NCBI GenBank assembly: GCA_937875975.1
Contig: CALEEU010000217.1
Location: 1 to 30,474, forward strand
From: an uncultured Opitutia bacterium
Lineage (GTDB): Bacteria > Verrucomicrobiota > Verrucomicrobiia > Opitutales > UBA953
Direction of reading: 5' to 3'
Length of the DNA stretch: 30,474 nt
A program made the translations under genes and the position numbers. Positions within the stretch are counted from its first letter, which is position 1. Each line of letters starts with the position of its first letter. This document shows positions 1 through 8,545 of this stretch, piece by piece. The notes under the pieces are model-generated. The model had not been told where the DNA came from and made no database searches. It saw nothing but the letters and a program-made list of their open reading frames with translations.

Positions 1-27
1 GCGGGGCTTATTTTGCTATGCTTTCGC

Positions 28-462
28 TTAGACTCGGCTCGCCTCGGGGGCGAAAACTTCGTCAGGACGGAAGAAACGGCGAACCTCAGCATCCGCGGCG
101 GCGGGGCTGTCGGAGGCGTGGCAGACATTACGCATCATCTCGGTGCCGAAATCGCCACGGATGGTGCCCTTAGGAGCCACTTTGGAATTGGTCGGTCCGA
201 GGAGTTCGCGGACGCGGGAGATGACATTGTCGCCGACGAGGACGGCGACGATGACCGGACGAGAGGACATGAACGCCTCGATCTCCGGGTAGAAGGGCTT
301 GTCGGCGACGTGGGCGTAATGCTCGCGAAGCTGAGCCGACGTCAGGCGGGTCATCTTGCTGGCCTGGATTTCGAAGCCAGCGGCTTCAAAGCGAGCGAGG
401 ACGGTGCCGCACAGACGGCGCTCCATGCAGTCGGGCTTAAGGATGATAAGAGTCTTTTCCAT
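28..462 (-). CDS. ndk: Nucleoside diphosphate kinase
   Basis: Transfers the gamma-phosphate from ATP to nucleoside diphosphates through a phospho-histidine, balancing cytosolic NTP and dNTP pools. The 144-residue protein is of normal family length. It opens with the typical ILKPD strand (Lys9) and carries the active-site block NVCHASDS, with the phosphorylated His at residue 115. The residue before that His is Cys rather than the usual Ile or Val, a mild variant. A GAGGGG stretch lies a few bases upstream of the ATG, one of the few purine-rich ribosome-site candidates in this window. ispF lies upstream on the same strand with a gap of about 90 bases and no hairpin terminator that I can see, so co-transcription is possible. 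Identification is firm. Confidence 0.97.
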   Translation of the reverse strand: MEKTLIILKPDCMERRLCGTVLARFEAAGFEIQASKMTRLTSAQLREHYAHVADKPFYPEIEAFMSSRPVIVAVLVGDNVISRVRELLGPTNSKVAPKGTIRGDFGTEMMRNVCHASDSPAAADAEVRRFFRPDEVFAPEASRV

Positions 463-551
463 AGGGTGCCCCTCGTACTGAAGGGTCGTTCACTCTTCGA
501 TTTTAAGGCCAAAAACACAAGCCCGAACCTTAAGATACCATTAAAACCCTC

Positions 552-1052
552 TCAAACACCCTTGAAAACGAGGCAAATCGCCTGAACGGCGAGGCCTTTC
601 CCCTGCCCGATCGAATCCATGCCTTCATTGGTCGTAGCCTTGACACCCACCTGGGACGGGGAAATTCCCATGATTCCGGCCATCTTGGCTTTCATCGCCT
701 CGACGTGGGCCATGACCTTGGGGCGCTCCCCGATGATCACGATATCGATATTGCCGACCACCCAGCCACCGTTGGCCCTCGCTTCGGCGACGGCCTTTTT
801 GACGATCGCGGCGGAATCCAATCCCTTGATAGCATCATCGGTGTTGGGGAAATAATGCCCGATGTCGCGCAAGCCAGCCGCACCGAGAATCGCATCAGCG
901 GCGGCATGCAGCACCACATCGGCATCGGAGTGCCCATCCGGACCGACGTCCGAAGGGATATTCACACCGCCCAGGATGCAGGGACGGCCGGCAACCAGCG
1001 GGTGGATATCATACCCGAGACCGACGCGAAAGGCTGGCTGGGGCTGGATCAT
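552..1052 (-). CDS. ispF: 2-C-methyl-D-erythritol 2,4-cyclodiphosphate synthase
   Basis: Catalyses the cyclisation step of the non-mevalonate (MEP) isoprenoid pathway, releasing CMP. The 166-residue length fits the family. GLGYDIH at residues 11-17 supplies the metal ligands Asp15 and His17. The DGHSDADVVLHA block supplies a third ligand, His49. The ATTNEGMDSIGQGKG segment near residues 139-153 corresponds to the conserved ATT(T/N)E region near the active site. The gene stands alone, not fused to ispD, and no ispD is in the window. It reads away from tRNA-Cys and toward ndk. No Shine-Dalgarno motif is evident before the ATG. Confidence 0.96.
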   Translation of the reverse strand: MIQPQPAFRVGLGYDIHPLVAGRPCILGGVNIPSDVGPDGHSDADVVLHAAADAILGAAGLRDIGHYFPNTDDAIKGLDSAAIVKKAVAEARANGGWVVGNIDIVIIGERPKVMAHVEAMKAKMAGIMGISPSQVGVKATTNEGMDSIGQGKGLAVQAICLVFKGV

Positions 1053-1152
1053 GCCCCGTTCTTAGGAGATATTACGGCCAAAGGGAAGCCCTCGCACAAA
1101 ACCCTTGAAACGCCCTCCCCGAGGAGGCAATTTGTGGGCCTGTCAGTCTTAA

Positions 1153-1227
1153 GGCGCGGTAGCCAAGTGGTAAGGCCGGGCTCTGCAAAAGCCCCATGCG
1201 TCGGTTCAATTCCGACCCGCGCCTCCA
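1153..1227 (+). tRNA. tRNA-Cys (anticodon GCA)
   Basis: A full cloverleaf can be drawn. The acceptor stem GGCGCGG/CCGCGCC has seven perfect pairs. The D stem is GCC/GGC. The anticodon stem GGGCT/AGCCC holds loop CTGCAAA, giving anticodon GCA. The T stem is GTCGG/CCGAC with loop TTCAATT. The discriminator base is T, as expected for cysteine, and CCA is encoded at 1225-1227. A possible -35 box TTGAAA sits at 1105-1110, but the matching -10 is poor. The gene converges on argG with a shared terminator between them. Confidence 0.97.
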
Positions 1228-1236
1228 GTTTAAAAC

Positions 1237-1269
1237 AAGAAGGGCGTCCCGAACCAGGACGCCCTTCTT
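1237..1269. terminator. Bidirectional terminator between tRNA-Cys and argG
   Basis: A perfect 13-bp stem, AAGAAGGGCGTCC pairing with its complement around a 7-base loop, starts 10 bases after the tRNA. It also lies 18 bases past the argG stop on the other strand. The stem is flanked by TTTTA on the minus strand and TTCTT on the plus strand, so it can serve both converging transcripts. Confidence 0.88.
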
Positions 1270-1286
1270 CTTGCCTGACGATGGCC

Positions 1287-2543
1287 TTAGCGGACGGTCT
1301 TGCTGAGGTTGGCGACGCCGTTGACCTTCGAGTTCACGCGCAGGCGCAGACCGTTGAGGCGGATGAAGCCCGTCGCGTCGTCCTGGTTGTAAGCCTTGGT
1401 CGGATCCGCTTCCATGGTGGCGATGTGCGGATTGTAGAGCGAACGCGGGCTCTTGCGGCCAGCGACGTAGACGCAGCCCTTGTAGAGCTTCACGCGGACG
1501 GTACCGGTGACGTTGCGCTGGGACTCGGTGATGAGGGCCTGGAGGGCGAGGCGCTCCGGAGCATACCAGAAGCCGTTGTAGACGAGCGTAGCGTAGCGCG
1601 GGACGAGTGAGTCGCGCAGGTTCATCACCTCGCGGTCCATGGTCAGGGACTCGATCTGACGGTGGGCAAAGTGCAGAATCGTGCCGCCCGGGGTCTCGTA
1701 GACTCCGCGGCTCTTCATACCGACGAAGCGATTCTCGACCATGTCGACGCGGCCGACGCCATGGCGGCCACCAATCTTATTGAGGGTACGCATGACGCCG
1801 AGGGGATCGAGCTTCTTGCCGTTGACGGCGACGCAGTCGCCCTGACGGAACTCGAGTTCAGCGTACTCGGCCTTGTTCGGAGCATCCTCCGGGGAAACGG
1901 AGAGCTTGAACATGGCCTTGTTCGAAGGATGGAAAGCGTCCATCCACGGGTCCTCGAGGATGCCAGCCTCGAACGAGATGTGCAGGAGGTTGCGGTCGGA
2001 GGAGTAAGGCTTCTTGGCGCTGGCTTCGACCGGGATCTTGTGGTCGGCGCAATAGGCGATCATCTCAGCGCGGCCGGGGAAATCCTTACGGAAGGCTTCG
2101 TTGCGCCAAGGGGCGATGATCTCGAGATCCGGGGCGAGGGCGGCGCAGGTGAGCTCAAAGCGAACCTGGTCGTTACCCTTGCCGGTGGCGCCGTGAGCGA
2201 TGGCGGTGGCGCCTTCCTTGCGAGCGATCTCGACCATGCGTTTAGCGATGAGCGGGCGCGCGATGGAGGTGCCGAGGTAGTACTGACCTTCGTAGATGGC
2301 GCTGGCCTGCATCATCGGGAAGATGAAATCACGGGCGAACTCGGCTTGGAGGTCGTCGATGTAAAGCTTGGAGGCGCCGGTCTTCATGGCCTTCTGCTTA
2401 AGGCCTTTGAGCTCATCTTCTTGGCCGATGTCGGCGCAGAACGCGATCATCTCGGCGTTGTGCTTGTCCTTGATCCAGGAAAGGAGGACGGAGGTATCGA
2501 GGCCACCGGAGTAGGCCAGGACGATTTTCTTCTTCTTGCTCAT
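1287..2543 (-). CDS. argG: Argininosuccinate synthase
   Basis: Joins citrulline and aspartate with ATP to form argininosuccinate, the penultimate arginine step. The 418-residue protein shows the N-type ATP pyrophosphatase P-loop AYSGGLDTS at residues 10-18 and the citrulline/aspartate-binding segment GKGNDQVRFE at 121-130. It is the last gene of the argCJBDFG operon, starting 18 bases after the argF stop and ending just before a bidirectional terminator. argH, which would finish the pathway, is not in the window. The leader before the ATG is pyrimidine-rich and lacks a Shine-Dalgarno motif, so translation may depend on the operon mRNA or ribosomal protein S1. Confidence 0.97.
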   Translation of the reverse strand: MSKKKKIVLAYSGGLDTSVLLSWIKDKHNAEMIAFCADIGQEDELKGLKQKAMKTGASKLYIDDLQAEFARDFIFPMMQASAIYEGQYYLGTSIARPLIAKRMVEIARKEGATAIAHGATGKGNDQVRFELTCAALAPDLEIIAPWRNEAFRKDFPGRAEMIAYCADHKIPVEASAKKPYSSDRNLLHISFEAGILEDPWMDAFHPSNKAMFKLSVSPEDAPNKAEYAELEFRQGDCVAVNGKKLDPLGVMRTLNKIGGRHGVGRVDMVENRFVGMKSRGVYETPGGTILHFAHRQIESLTMDREVMNLRDSLVPRYATLVYNGFWYAPERLALQALITESQRNVTGTVRVKLYKGCVYVAGRKSPRSLYNPHIATMEADPTKAYNQDDATGFIRLNGLRLRVNSKVNGVANLSKTVR

Positions 2544-2561
2544 GTTAGTGGGATGGAAAAA

Positions 2562-3509
2562 TCAACCGCGATGGGCGGCGAGGTGGGCGAGGATGGCTTT
2601 CTGCACGTGCAAGCGATTCTCGGCTTGGTCGAAGATGATGCTCTGCTTGCTCTCGAGCACCTCGGCGGAGACTTCCTCGCCGGGGTGAGCCGGGAGACAG
2701 TGCATGAAATAGGCGGAGGGCTTGGCCAAAGACATCAGCTTCGCGTTGACCTGATAAGGCTGCATGGTGCGCAGGCGCTCGGCCTTCTCGGCTTCCATAC
2801 CCATGCTTACCCAGACGTCGGTGTAGACCATGTCGGCACCCTTCACGGCGGAGGCAGGGTCGGTGGAGAAAGTGAAGGTCTCTGGCAGACCGTCCTTCTT
2901 CAGTTGGGCGCGAATCTCGGCACTGGGCTCATAGCCAGCCGGACCGGAGAGCGCGATCTCGACGCCGAGGGCGGCACCACCGAGCACAAAGGAGTTGGCC
3001 ATGTTGCAGGCCGTATCGCCAAGGAAGGCGACCTTCTTGCCCTTGAGCGAGGCGGCGTACTGTTCCGGACGGCCAGGCGCGTAGCGTTCGGCGAGCGTGA
3101 ACATGTCCGTCATGAACTGGCACGGATGCAGGAAGTCGGACAGTGCGTTGACAATCGGCATCGTGCCGCAGCGAGCGAATTCCGCGAGGAGGCTGTGTTC
3201 GTGGCAACGAATGACCATGCCATGGAGATAACGCGAAAGAACACGTGCGGTGTCCGCCACGGTCTCACCGCGAGAGATCTGGAGGTCATCGGCGTTGAGC
3301 ATCACCGGCTGACCGCCGAGCTCATGGACGCCGACCTGGAAGGAGACGCGGGTACGGGTGCTCTTCTTGAAGAACATCAGGCCCCAAGACTGGTGCGCGA
3401 GGGCAACCCCAGCGGATTTGCCCCGTCCGGCCTTGAGCGCTGCAGCCGCGGCGAAGACCTGGGCCGTTTCGGCCGGACTCAGGTCGGTCTCCTTTAGGAA
3501 ATGACGCAT
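2562..3509 (-). CDS. argF: Ornithine carbamoyltransferase
   Basis: Transfers the carbamoyl group to ornithine to give citrulline. All signature motifs are present in a 315-residue protein: STRTR (50-54, carbamoyl phosphate), HPCQ (128-131), the ornithine loop DVWVSMG (231-237) and HCLPA (270-274) with the catalytic Cys. I chose the ATG at 3509 (MRHFLKETDLS) because family members begin at this helix. An in-frame extension to a TTG at 3599 would overlap the argD 3' end and add 30 residues without resemblance to the family. With this start a 67-base spacer separates argD and argF. HCLPA and the SMG loop favour ornithine over aspartate or acetylornithine as the substrate. Confidence 0.95.
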   Translation of the reverse strand: MRHFLKETDLSPAETAQVFAAAAALKAGRGKSAGVALAHQSWGLMFFKKSTRTRVSFQVGVHELGGQPVMLNADDLQISRGETVADTARVLSRYLHGMVIRCHEHSLLAEFARCGTMPIVNALSDFLHPCQFMTDMFTLAERYAPGRPEQYAASLKGKKVAFLGDTACNMANSFVLGGAALGVEIALSGPAGYEPSAEIRAQLKKDGLPETFTFSTDPASAVKGADMVYTDVWVSMGMEAEKAERLRTMQPYQVNAKLMSLAKPSAYFMHCLPAHPGEEVSAEVLESKQSIIFDQAENRLHVQKAILAHLAAHRG

Positions 3510-3576
3510 CTCGGAAAGCGTTTGAACATAGGCCTCAAGCCCTGTTTGGACAGAGGAAAATAAAGGTGAAAACCGC

Positions 3577-4797
3577 TTAGGCGGTCTTCCATCCGCCAAG
3601 GACCTGACGCAGGATTGCCACAGCCTCGGCCAGCTCCTCGGGAGAGGCGTTGAGCGGAGGGAGTAGACGCACGGCCACCCCGCCCGCCGGAGCGGTCAGG
3701 ATACCCGCCTCGCGCAGGGCGGCGACAACCGGAACTGGGTCGATATGAAGGATAACGCCGACCATGTAGCCGGCACCGCGCACTTCCTTCACGAGGTCAG
3801 GTCGGAGCTCGACCAGTTTGTGGAGTTCGGCATGCCAGCTGACCGAGCGCTCGGCCACCTTGGCAACGAGCTGTTCGGATTCGAGAATCTCGAGAACAGC
3901 CAAACCAGCGGTGGCCGCCAGCGGACCTCCGCCGAAGGTAGTGCCATGCGAACCGGCCTGGAAAAGGTCGTCGTGAGGAGGCGCCATCCAGATTGCCCCA
4001 ATCGGGAAGCCGCCGCCGAGGCCCTTGGCCATGGCGATCGCATCAGGCTTCACGCCGGCGAACTCATAGGCGAAGAACTTGCCAGTCCGGCCGATGCCGC
4101 ACTGGATTTCGTCGATCATGAAGAGCACATTACGCTCGCGACAAATCTGCTCAACGCCGCGCAGGAAATCGGCTTTGGCCGGATTCACGCCGCCTTCGCC
4201 CTGAATCGATTCGATCAGGACGGCAGCGGTAGTCTTGGCGTCGATGGCCTTATCCCAGGCGGCGAGGTCGTTGAGCGGTACGGCGGTGAAACCGGACAGC
4301 AGCGGACGGAAGCCTTTCTGGATCTTCTCCTGCGGCGTGGCGGACATGCCGCCGAAGGTGCGGCCGTGGAAAGCCTTCTCGGCGACGATGACTCCGATGC
4401 AGACTCCTTCAGCGCCAGACTTACGCTGACCATGGAGACGGGCGAGTTTGAGCAGGCCTTCGTTAGCTTCGGCGCCACTGTTGCAGAAGATGACGCGACC
4501 CGGGCCACAACGCTGCGCGAGGGCATGGGCGAGCTGGCCTTGCGGCTCATTGCGGTAGAGATTGCTGACGTGGACCAGCTTGCCGGCCTGCTCGGAGACG
4601 CGCTTGACCCAGTGCGGGTGGGCGTGGCCGACAGCGTTGACAGCGATGCCTGAGGCGAAATCCAGGTAGCGCTTACCGGCGGCGTCCCAGACGTACGTCC
4701 CCTGCCCCTTCACGAGCGTGATGGGCGGAGCGCCGTAGTTATGGGCGACATTGTCCGCGTAGTTCGCGGCGGTAGGATCTGTGGACGGGCCGTTCAT
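3577..4797 (-). CDS. argD: Acetylornithine aminotransferase
   Basis: PLP-dependent class III aminotransferase that converts N-acetylglutamate semialdehyde to N-acetylornithine; relatives also serve lysine synthesis. In the 406-residue protein NSGAEANE lies at 106-113, the SIQGEGG block near 197-203, the PLP-pyridine Asp in MIDEIQ (Asp229), and the Schiff-base Lys in AMAKGLGGG (Lys258). Its ATG overlaps the argB stop by one base (TAATG), a layout expected for translational coupling. Position inside the arg operon supports the acetylornithine role over other class III aminotransferases. Confidence 0.95.
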   Translation of the reverse strand: MNGPSTDPTAANYADNVAHNYGAPPITLVKGQGTYVWDAAGKRYLDFASGIAVNAVGHAHPHWVKRVSEQAGKLVHVSNLYRNEPQGQLAHALAQRCGPGRVIFCNSGAEANEGLLKLARLHGQRKSGAEGVCIGVIVAEKAFHGRTFGGMSATPQEKIQKGFRPLLSGFTAVPLNDLAAWDKAIDAKTTAAVLIESIQGEGGVNPAKADFLRGVEQICRERNVLFMIDEIQCGIGRTGKFFAYEFAGVKPDAIAMAKGLGGGFPIGAIWMAPPHDDLFQAGSHGTTFGGGPLAATAGLAVLEILESEQLVAKVAERSVSWHAELHKLVELRPDLVKEVRGAGYMVGVILHIDPVPVVAALREAGILTAPAGGVAVRLLPPLNASPEELAEAVAILRQVLGGWKTA

Positions 4798-5678
4798 TAA
4801 CCGTGGACGATTTCGGTGCCGATACCCTTATCGGTGAAGACCTCGAGCAGGAGCGCATGCGGGACGCGGCCGTCGATGAAGTGCACGCGGCGGACGCCTT
4901 CCCTTAGGGCCTTCACGGCGCTATCGACCTTCGGGATCATCCCGCCAGCGATGACGCCCTTGCGCTTGAGTTCGTCGACTTCGCTGACCTTGAGCGTCGT
5001 AATGAGGGAGGTCGGATCCTTCTCGTCGGCGAGCAGGCCCGGGACATCGCTCATGAAGATCAGGCGGCGGGCGCGGAGGGAATTGGCCACAGCGGCGGCG
5101 GCGACGTCGGCGTTCGTATTGTAAGCCTGGTCATCGGCGTCGAGCGCGATGGGCGAGACGACCGGCAGGTGGCCATCGGCGAGCGCCTTCTTGATCAGCT
5201 TCGTTTTCACGAACTTGATGTCGCCAACGAAGCCAATATCGACCGGCTCGCCCTTGTCATCAGTACCGAAGTGCTTCTCGCAAAGATTGACGTGGTTGCC
5301 CGGCATGCCGAGCGGGTTAGCACCGCGCGCCTTGAGGGATTCGCAGATTTGTCCGTTGATCTCGATGTTGAGGGTTTCTTCGACGATCTTGACCGTCGCG
5401 GCGTCGGTGACGCGCATGCCGCCCCGGAACTCGGATTTGATGCCGGCCTTATCCATGGCCCGGGTGATGGCCTTGCCGCCGCCGTGGACGACGACGACCT
5501 GGATGCCGACGGCGGCCAGGAAGGCGATGTCCGTGGCGACACGGTCGCGGCCTTCGGGACTCGGATCGTCCATGAAGCTGCCGCCGTACTTCACCACGAA
5601 GGTGGAGCCACGGAACTTGTGGATGTAGGGAAGTGCCTCGAGAAGGACCTCGGCTTTTTGCGTGGCAGGAATGCTCAT
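4797..5678 (-). CDS. argB: Acetylglutamate kinase
   Basis: Phosphorylates N-acetylglutamate, the usual control point for arginine feedback. The amino acid kinase fold is visible: KYGGSFMD near residue 30 and VVVHGGGKAI as the glycine-rich nucleotide/substrate loop, with a C-terminal VHFIDGRVPHALLLE block. The ATG at 5678 (MSIPATQKAEV, 293 residues) matches family starts. The reading frame stays open upstream to 5855, but that part lies over the argJ 3' end and is Arg/Pro-rich in composition like a shadow frame. The stop overlaps the argD start by one base. A hexameric, arginine-inhibited enzyme would fit a cyclic pathway with ArgJ, but the sequence does not prove it. Confidence 0.94.
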   Translation of the reverse strand: MSIPATQKAEVLLEALPYIHKFRGSTFVVKYGGSFMDDPSPEGRDRVATDIAFLAAVGIQVVVVHGGGKAITRAMDKAGIKSEFRGGMRVTDAATVKIVEETLNIEINGQICESLKARGANPLGMPGNHVNLCEKHFGTDDKGEPVDIGFVGDIKFVKTKLIKKALADGHLPVVSPIALDADDQAYNTNADVAAAAVANSLRARRLIFMSDVPGLLADEKDPTSLITTLKVSEVDELKRKGVIAGGMIPKVDSAVKALREGVRRVHFIDGRVPHALLLEVFTDKGIGTEIVHG

Positions 5679-5728
5679 CTTACGGAAGGGAGTGTCGGGA
5701 TTGCGGACGGGTGAGTAAACGGAAAACC

Positions 5729-6958
5729 TTACTCGCTCTTGTTGTAGTTCACGTAGCCGTCGGTGAGGTCCGCGGCCAGGAGCCGGAACTTTGCGTCGCC
5801 GAGGTTGAGCTTGAGCCGGACGGCGAAACGGGCGGCCTTCACGACCAGCTTCCACTGGGGCTTGTTCTCGGGCAGGGGCTTGCCGCCGAGGACGGCCGGG
5901 ATGTCGTCGTAATAGATGTCCAGCTTGGCTTCATCGAGGCCGGTGCGGGCGTAGCCGGCGGCATCGGCGAGGCGGCCCCAGTTAGGGTCTTCACCATACC
6001 AGGAGGATTTCACCAGGAGGGAGTTGCCGATGGCGCGGGCGATCTTCTCGGCGTCGGCGCGGGTGCGGGCGCCTTCGATTTCCACGGACACGACCTTGGT
6101 GATCTTCTCGCCGTCACCGACGATTTTCTCGGCCAGCGCGAAGCAGACCTTATCGAGAGCTTCCTGGAACAGGGTCCGGAGGCCGGCGGGGGCGGACGCG
6201 CCCACGGACACACCCGAGACGCCCGAAGCAAGCAGCAGGACGGTGTCGTTGGTGGACATGTCGCCGTCGACGCTGACGCAATTGAAGGACTGATCCGAAG
6301 AGGATTTCAGGGCCGTCTTGAGTTCTGCTGGCGAGGCCGCCGCGTCGGTGCAGACGAAGGCCAGCATCGTAGCCATGTTAGGCTCAATCATGCCGGCGCC
6401 CTTGGCGATGCCCGCGATGGTGATAGTCTTTCCTTCCCAGACGAAGCGCGCGGTGACGGACTTCGGACGGGTATCGGAGGTAAGGATGGCGTTAGCGGAG
6501 CGGACGCCTTCGGCGGCGTCGCGCGAAAGACGGGAGGCCGAAACTCTGATGCCCTCGGCGACCTTGGCCATCGGGAGCAGCTCACCGATTCGGCCGGTGG
6601 AGCAGACGAGGAACGCTTCGGAAGGGGCGCCTACAGCGGCCGCGGCAAGCTTCGCCATCGCAACCGCGTCAGCATCGCCTTGGGCGGCCGTGCAGGCGTT
6701 AGCGTTACCGCTATTACCGACGATGCCACGAATCTTGTCCGCGGAGACGGCGAGCACCTGCTGGCAGAAGCGCACCGGGGCGGCCTTCACATCGTTGGTC
6801 GTGAAGACGCCGGCGGCGGCGCACGGCTGGTCAGCGACGACGAGCGTCAGGTCAAGGCGGTCGAGACCCTTGTTACGGATGTCGCAGCCGGCGGCGCCGA
6901 CACGGAAGCCGGGCACGTCGGAGACGCCCGGCGAATCATTGGTGAACTCGATGGACAT
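5729..6958 (-). CDS. argJ: Bifunctional glutamate N-acetyltransferase / amino-acid acetyltransferase
   Basis: Recycles the acetyl group from N-acetylornithine to glutamate and, in bifunctional forms, also makes N-acetylglutamate from acetyl-CoA. The 409-residue precursor contains GNSGNANACT (81-90) and the self-cleavage block KGAGMIEPNMATML. The cut is expected between Ala196 and Thr197, which makes Thr197 the N-terminal nucleophile of the beta chain. It lies between argC (6-base gap) and argB (50-base gap). No separate N-acetylglutamate synthase is in the operon, so it may be bifunctional; this cannot be read from sequence alone. Confidence 0.95.
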   Translation of the reverse strand: MSIEFTNDSPGVSDVPGFRVGAAGCDIRNKGLDRLDLTLVVADQPCAAAGVFTTNDVKAAPVRFCQQVLAVSADKIRGIVGNSGNANACTAAQGDADAVAMAKLAAAAVGAPSEAFLVCSTGRIGELLPMAKVAEGIRVSASRLSRDAAEGVRSANAILTSDTRPKSVTARFVWEGKTITIAGIAKGAGMIEPNMATMLAFVCTDAAASPAELKTALKSSSDQSFNCVSVDGDMSTNDTVLLLASGVSGVSVGASAPAGLRTLFQEALDKVCFALAEKIVGDGEKITKVVSVEIEGARTRADAEKIARAIGNSLLVKSSWYGEDPNWGRLADAAGYARTGLDEAKLDIYYDDIPAVLGGKPLPENKPQWKLVVKAARFAVRLKLNLGDAKFRLLAADLTDGYVNYNKSE

Positions 6959-6964
6959 GGAAAA

Positions 6965-8014
6965 TTAGCGGAGGCCTTCGGACTCGTCCCACCCCATCAT
7001 CAGGTTGAGGTTCTGGACCGCCTGGCCGCCGGCACCCTTCAGGAGATTGTCGATCACCGAGGTGATGATGAGATTGCCCGTGCGCGCGTCGGCGACGACG
7101 GAGCAGGAGACCCGGTTGGTATTAGCGACGTGCGCGGTATCAGGGAACTCGCCCGACTTGAGCAAGGTCACGAAGGGTCGGCCAGCATAGGCCTTCTGCC
7201 ACACGGCTTCGACCTGCGCGACGGTGACGCCGGGGGCGGGCACGACGATGGTCGTGGCGATGCCACGGTGCATCGGCGCGAGGTGCGGGTTGAACTGGAC
7301 CACGACCGGCTGGCCGGCGGCGACGCCGAACTGCTCCTCGATCTCGGCGATATGCCGGTGACCAGGGATGCCGTAGGCCTTGATTGAGCTGTCACGCTCG
7401 GAGAACAGAAAGGCGACATCGGCTTTCTTGCCGGCGCCGGAGACGCCGCTGTAAGAGTTAATGATCAGCCGGCCGGGCTCGGGCTTAAGCAGACCCGCGC
7501 GGAGGAGGGGCACCAGCGGAACCTGGATGCTGGTCGGGTAACAACCCGGGCAGGCGATGAGCTTCGCGGATTTCCACGCGTCATTGGTCTGCAACTCCGG
7601 GATGACGTAATGGGCCTGCGCGACGAGCGCCGGCGCCGGATGGTCGTGGCCGTAATACTTTTTGTACAACCCGAGGTCGCGCAGACGGAAGTCGGCGGAA
7701 AGATCGAGCACCCGCTTGCCGGCCGCCACGAGCGGCTGGGCGTATTCGGCGGCGACGCCGTGCGGCAGCGCCAGGAACCAGACGTCCACGTCCGACTTCG
7801 CGCACTCCTCGGGGGAGGATGCGGAGAAGACCAAGAGGGGGTCGACGATACCGCGGAGGCGCGGGATCTCTTCGGCCACGGACTTGCCGGCCAAGGTGCG
7901 GGAGCAGACCGCGGCGAGCTTGACCCGCGGGTGGCGGGCCAAGACGCGGACGAGCTCCTCCCCGGTGTAACCGGAGGCGCCGACGATGCCGACCTTGGTC
8001 AGGTTTTGGGTCAT
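6965..8014 (-). CDS. argC: N-acetyl-gamma-glutamyl-phosphate reductase
   Basis: NADPH-dependent reduction of N-acetylglutamyl phosphate to the semialdehyde. The 349-residue protein starts with a Rossmann loop, VGIVGASGYTGEEL, and has the catalytic Cys158 in CPGCYPTS and the PGHRHIAEIE block that supplies a catalytic His. It is the first gene of the arg operon. The upstream gap to the rpsI terminator is about 65 bases and must hold the operon promoter. I see a TATTCT at 8023-8028 but no convincing -35, and no AT-rich ARG-box palindrome of the ArgR type. No Shine-Dalgarno motif precedes the ATG. Confidence 0.96.
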   Translation of the reverse strand: MTQNLTKVGIVGASGYTGEELVRVLARHPRVKLAAVCSRTLAGKSVAEEIPRLRGIVDPLLVFSASSPEECAKSDVDVWFLALPHGVAAEYAQPLVAAGKRVLDLSADFRLRDLGLYKKYYGHDHPAPALVAQAHYVIPELQTNDAWKSAKLIACPGCYPTSIQVPLVPLLRAGLLKPEPGRLIINSYSGVSGAGKKADVAFLFSERDSSIKAYGIPGHRHIAEIEEQFGVAAGQPVVVQFNPHLAPMHRGIATTIVVPAPGVTVAQVEAVWQKAYAGRPFVTLLKSGEFPDTAHVANTNRVSCSVVADARTGNLIITSVIDNLLKGAGGQAVQNLNLMMGWDESEGLR

Positions 8015-8079
8015 GGCTTGAGAGAATAGGTGGGTTTGATGACGAAGTGATGGCGGGACACGGGGAACTGGGCAACAAA

Positions 8080-8103
8080 AAGGCCCCGGGGTGCCGGGGC
8101 CTT
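8080..8103 (-). terminator. Terminator of the rplM-rpsI operon
   Basis: A perfect 10-bp GC-rich stem (AAGGCCCCGG with its complement, 4-base loop) lies 25 bases past the rpsI stop. On the minus strand it is followed by a run of five T. It separates the ribosomal pair from argC on the same strand. Confidence 0.9.
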
Positions 8104-8127
8104 CGAGGTTTCCTGTCTCTTTGCGGA

Positions 8128-8526
8128 TTAACGCTTGGAGAACTGGAAGCGCTTGCGGGCACCAGGACGGCCGGGCTTCTTACGTTCGCGCATACGACCA
8201 TCGCGGGTAAGGAGACCTTCTTTCTTGAGAGGAGCGCGGAGGGTGGCGTCCATCTTCTGGATCGCGCGAGCGAGACCATGGGAGATGGCACCAGCCTGGC
8301 CGTTGGGGCCGCCGCCGATCACGCGGACAATGACGTCGAGCTGGCCATCGAGGCCGGCGGTCGTGATCGGGAGGGTGGCGGACTTCACCAGGGCCTCGGT
8401 GTAAAGGTATTCTTCGACGGGCTTGCCGTTGACGACGATGACGCCGGTACCGCGGGAAAGGCGGATGCGGGCCGAGGCGGTCTTACGACGGCCGACGGCA
8501 AGGATAGCAGAGGACTTGGCGCTCAT
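8128..8526 (-). CDS. rpsI: 30S ribosomal protein S9
   Basis: Component of the 30S head whose C-terminal tail reaches the P-site tRNA. The 132-residue protein has the family start AVGRRKTASARIRL, the GGGPNGQAGAI block and the expected basic C-terminus KKPGRPGARKRFQFSKR ending in Lys-Arg. It follows rplM with a 19-base gap, the widely conserved L13-S9 pairing. The bases before the ATG (CCTTACCCTTTTTAA) are pyrimidine-rich and carry no Shine-Dalgarno motif, unusual for a highly expressed gene. Confidence 0.98.
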   Translation of the reverse strand: MSAKSSAILAVGRRKTASARIRLSRGTGVIVVNGKPVEEYLYTEALVKSATLPITTAGLDGQLDVIVRVIGGGPNGQAGAISHGLARAIQKMDATLRAPLKKEGLLTRDGRMRERKKPGRPGARKRFQFSKR

Positions 8527-8545
8527 TTAAAAAGGGTAAGGGCGA

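Noticed and set aside
1662..3497. Long plus-strand frame of 611 codons opposite argG and argF
   Set aside because: It is antisense to two genes with complete motifs, has no recognisable domain, and is the usual result of high third-position GC. The same holds for long frames at 5633-7387, 9894-11534, 14122-15762 and 24449-25768.
3510..3599. Upstream TTG start for argF
   Set aside because: The 30 added residues overlap argD and do not resemble ornithine carbamoyltransferase N-termini.
8015..8079. ArgR-type ARG box before argC
   Set aside because: No AT-rich 18-base imperfect palindrome is visible in the gap; any arginine control must use another signal.
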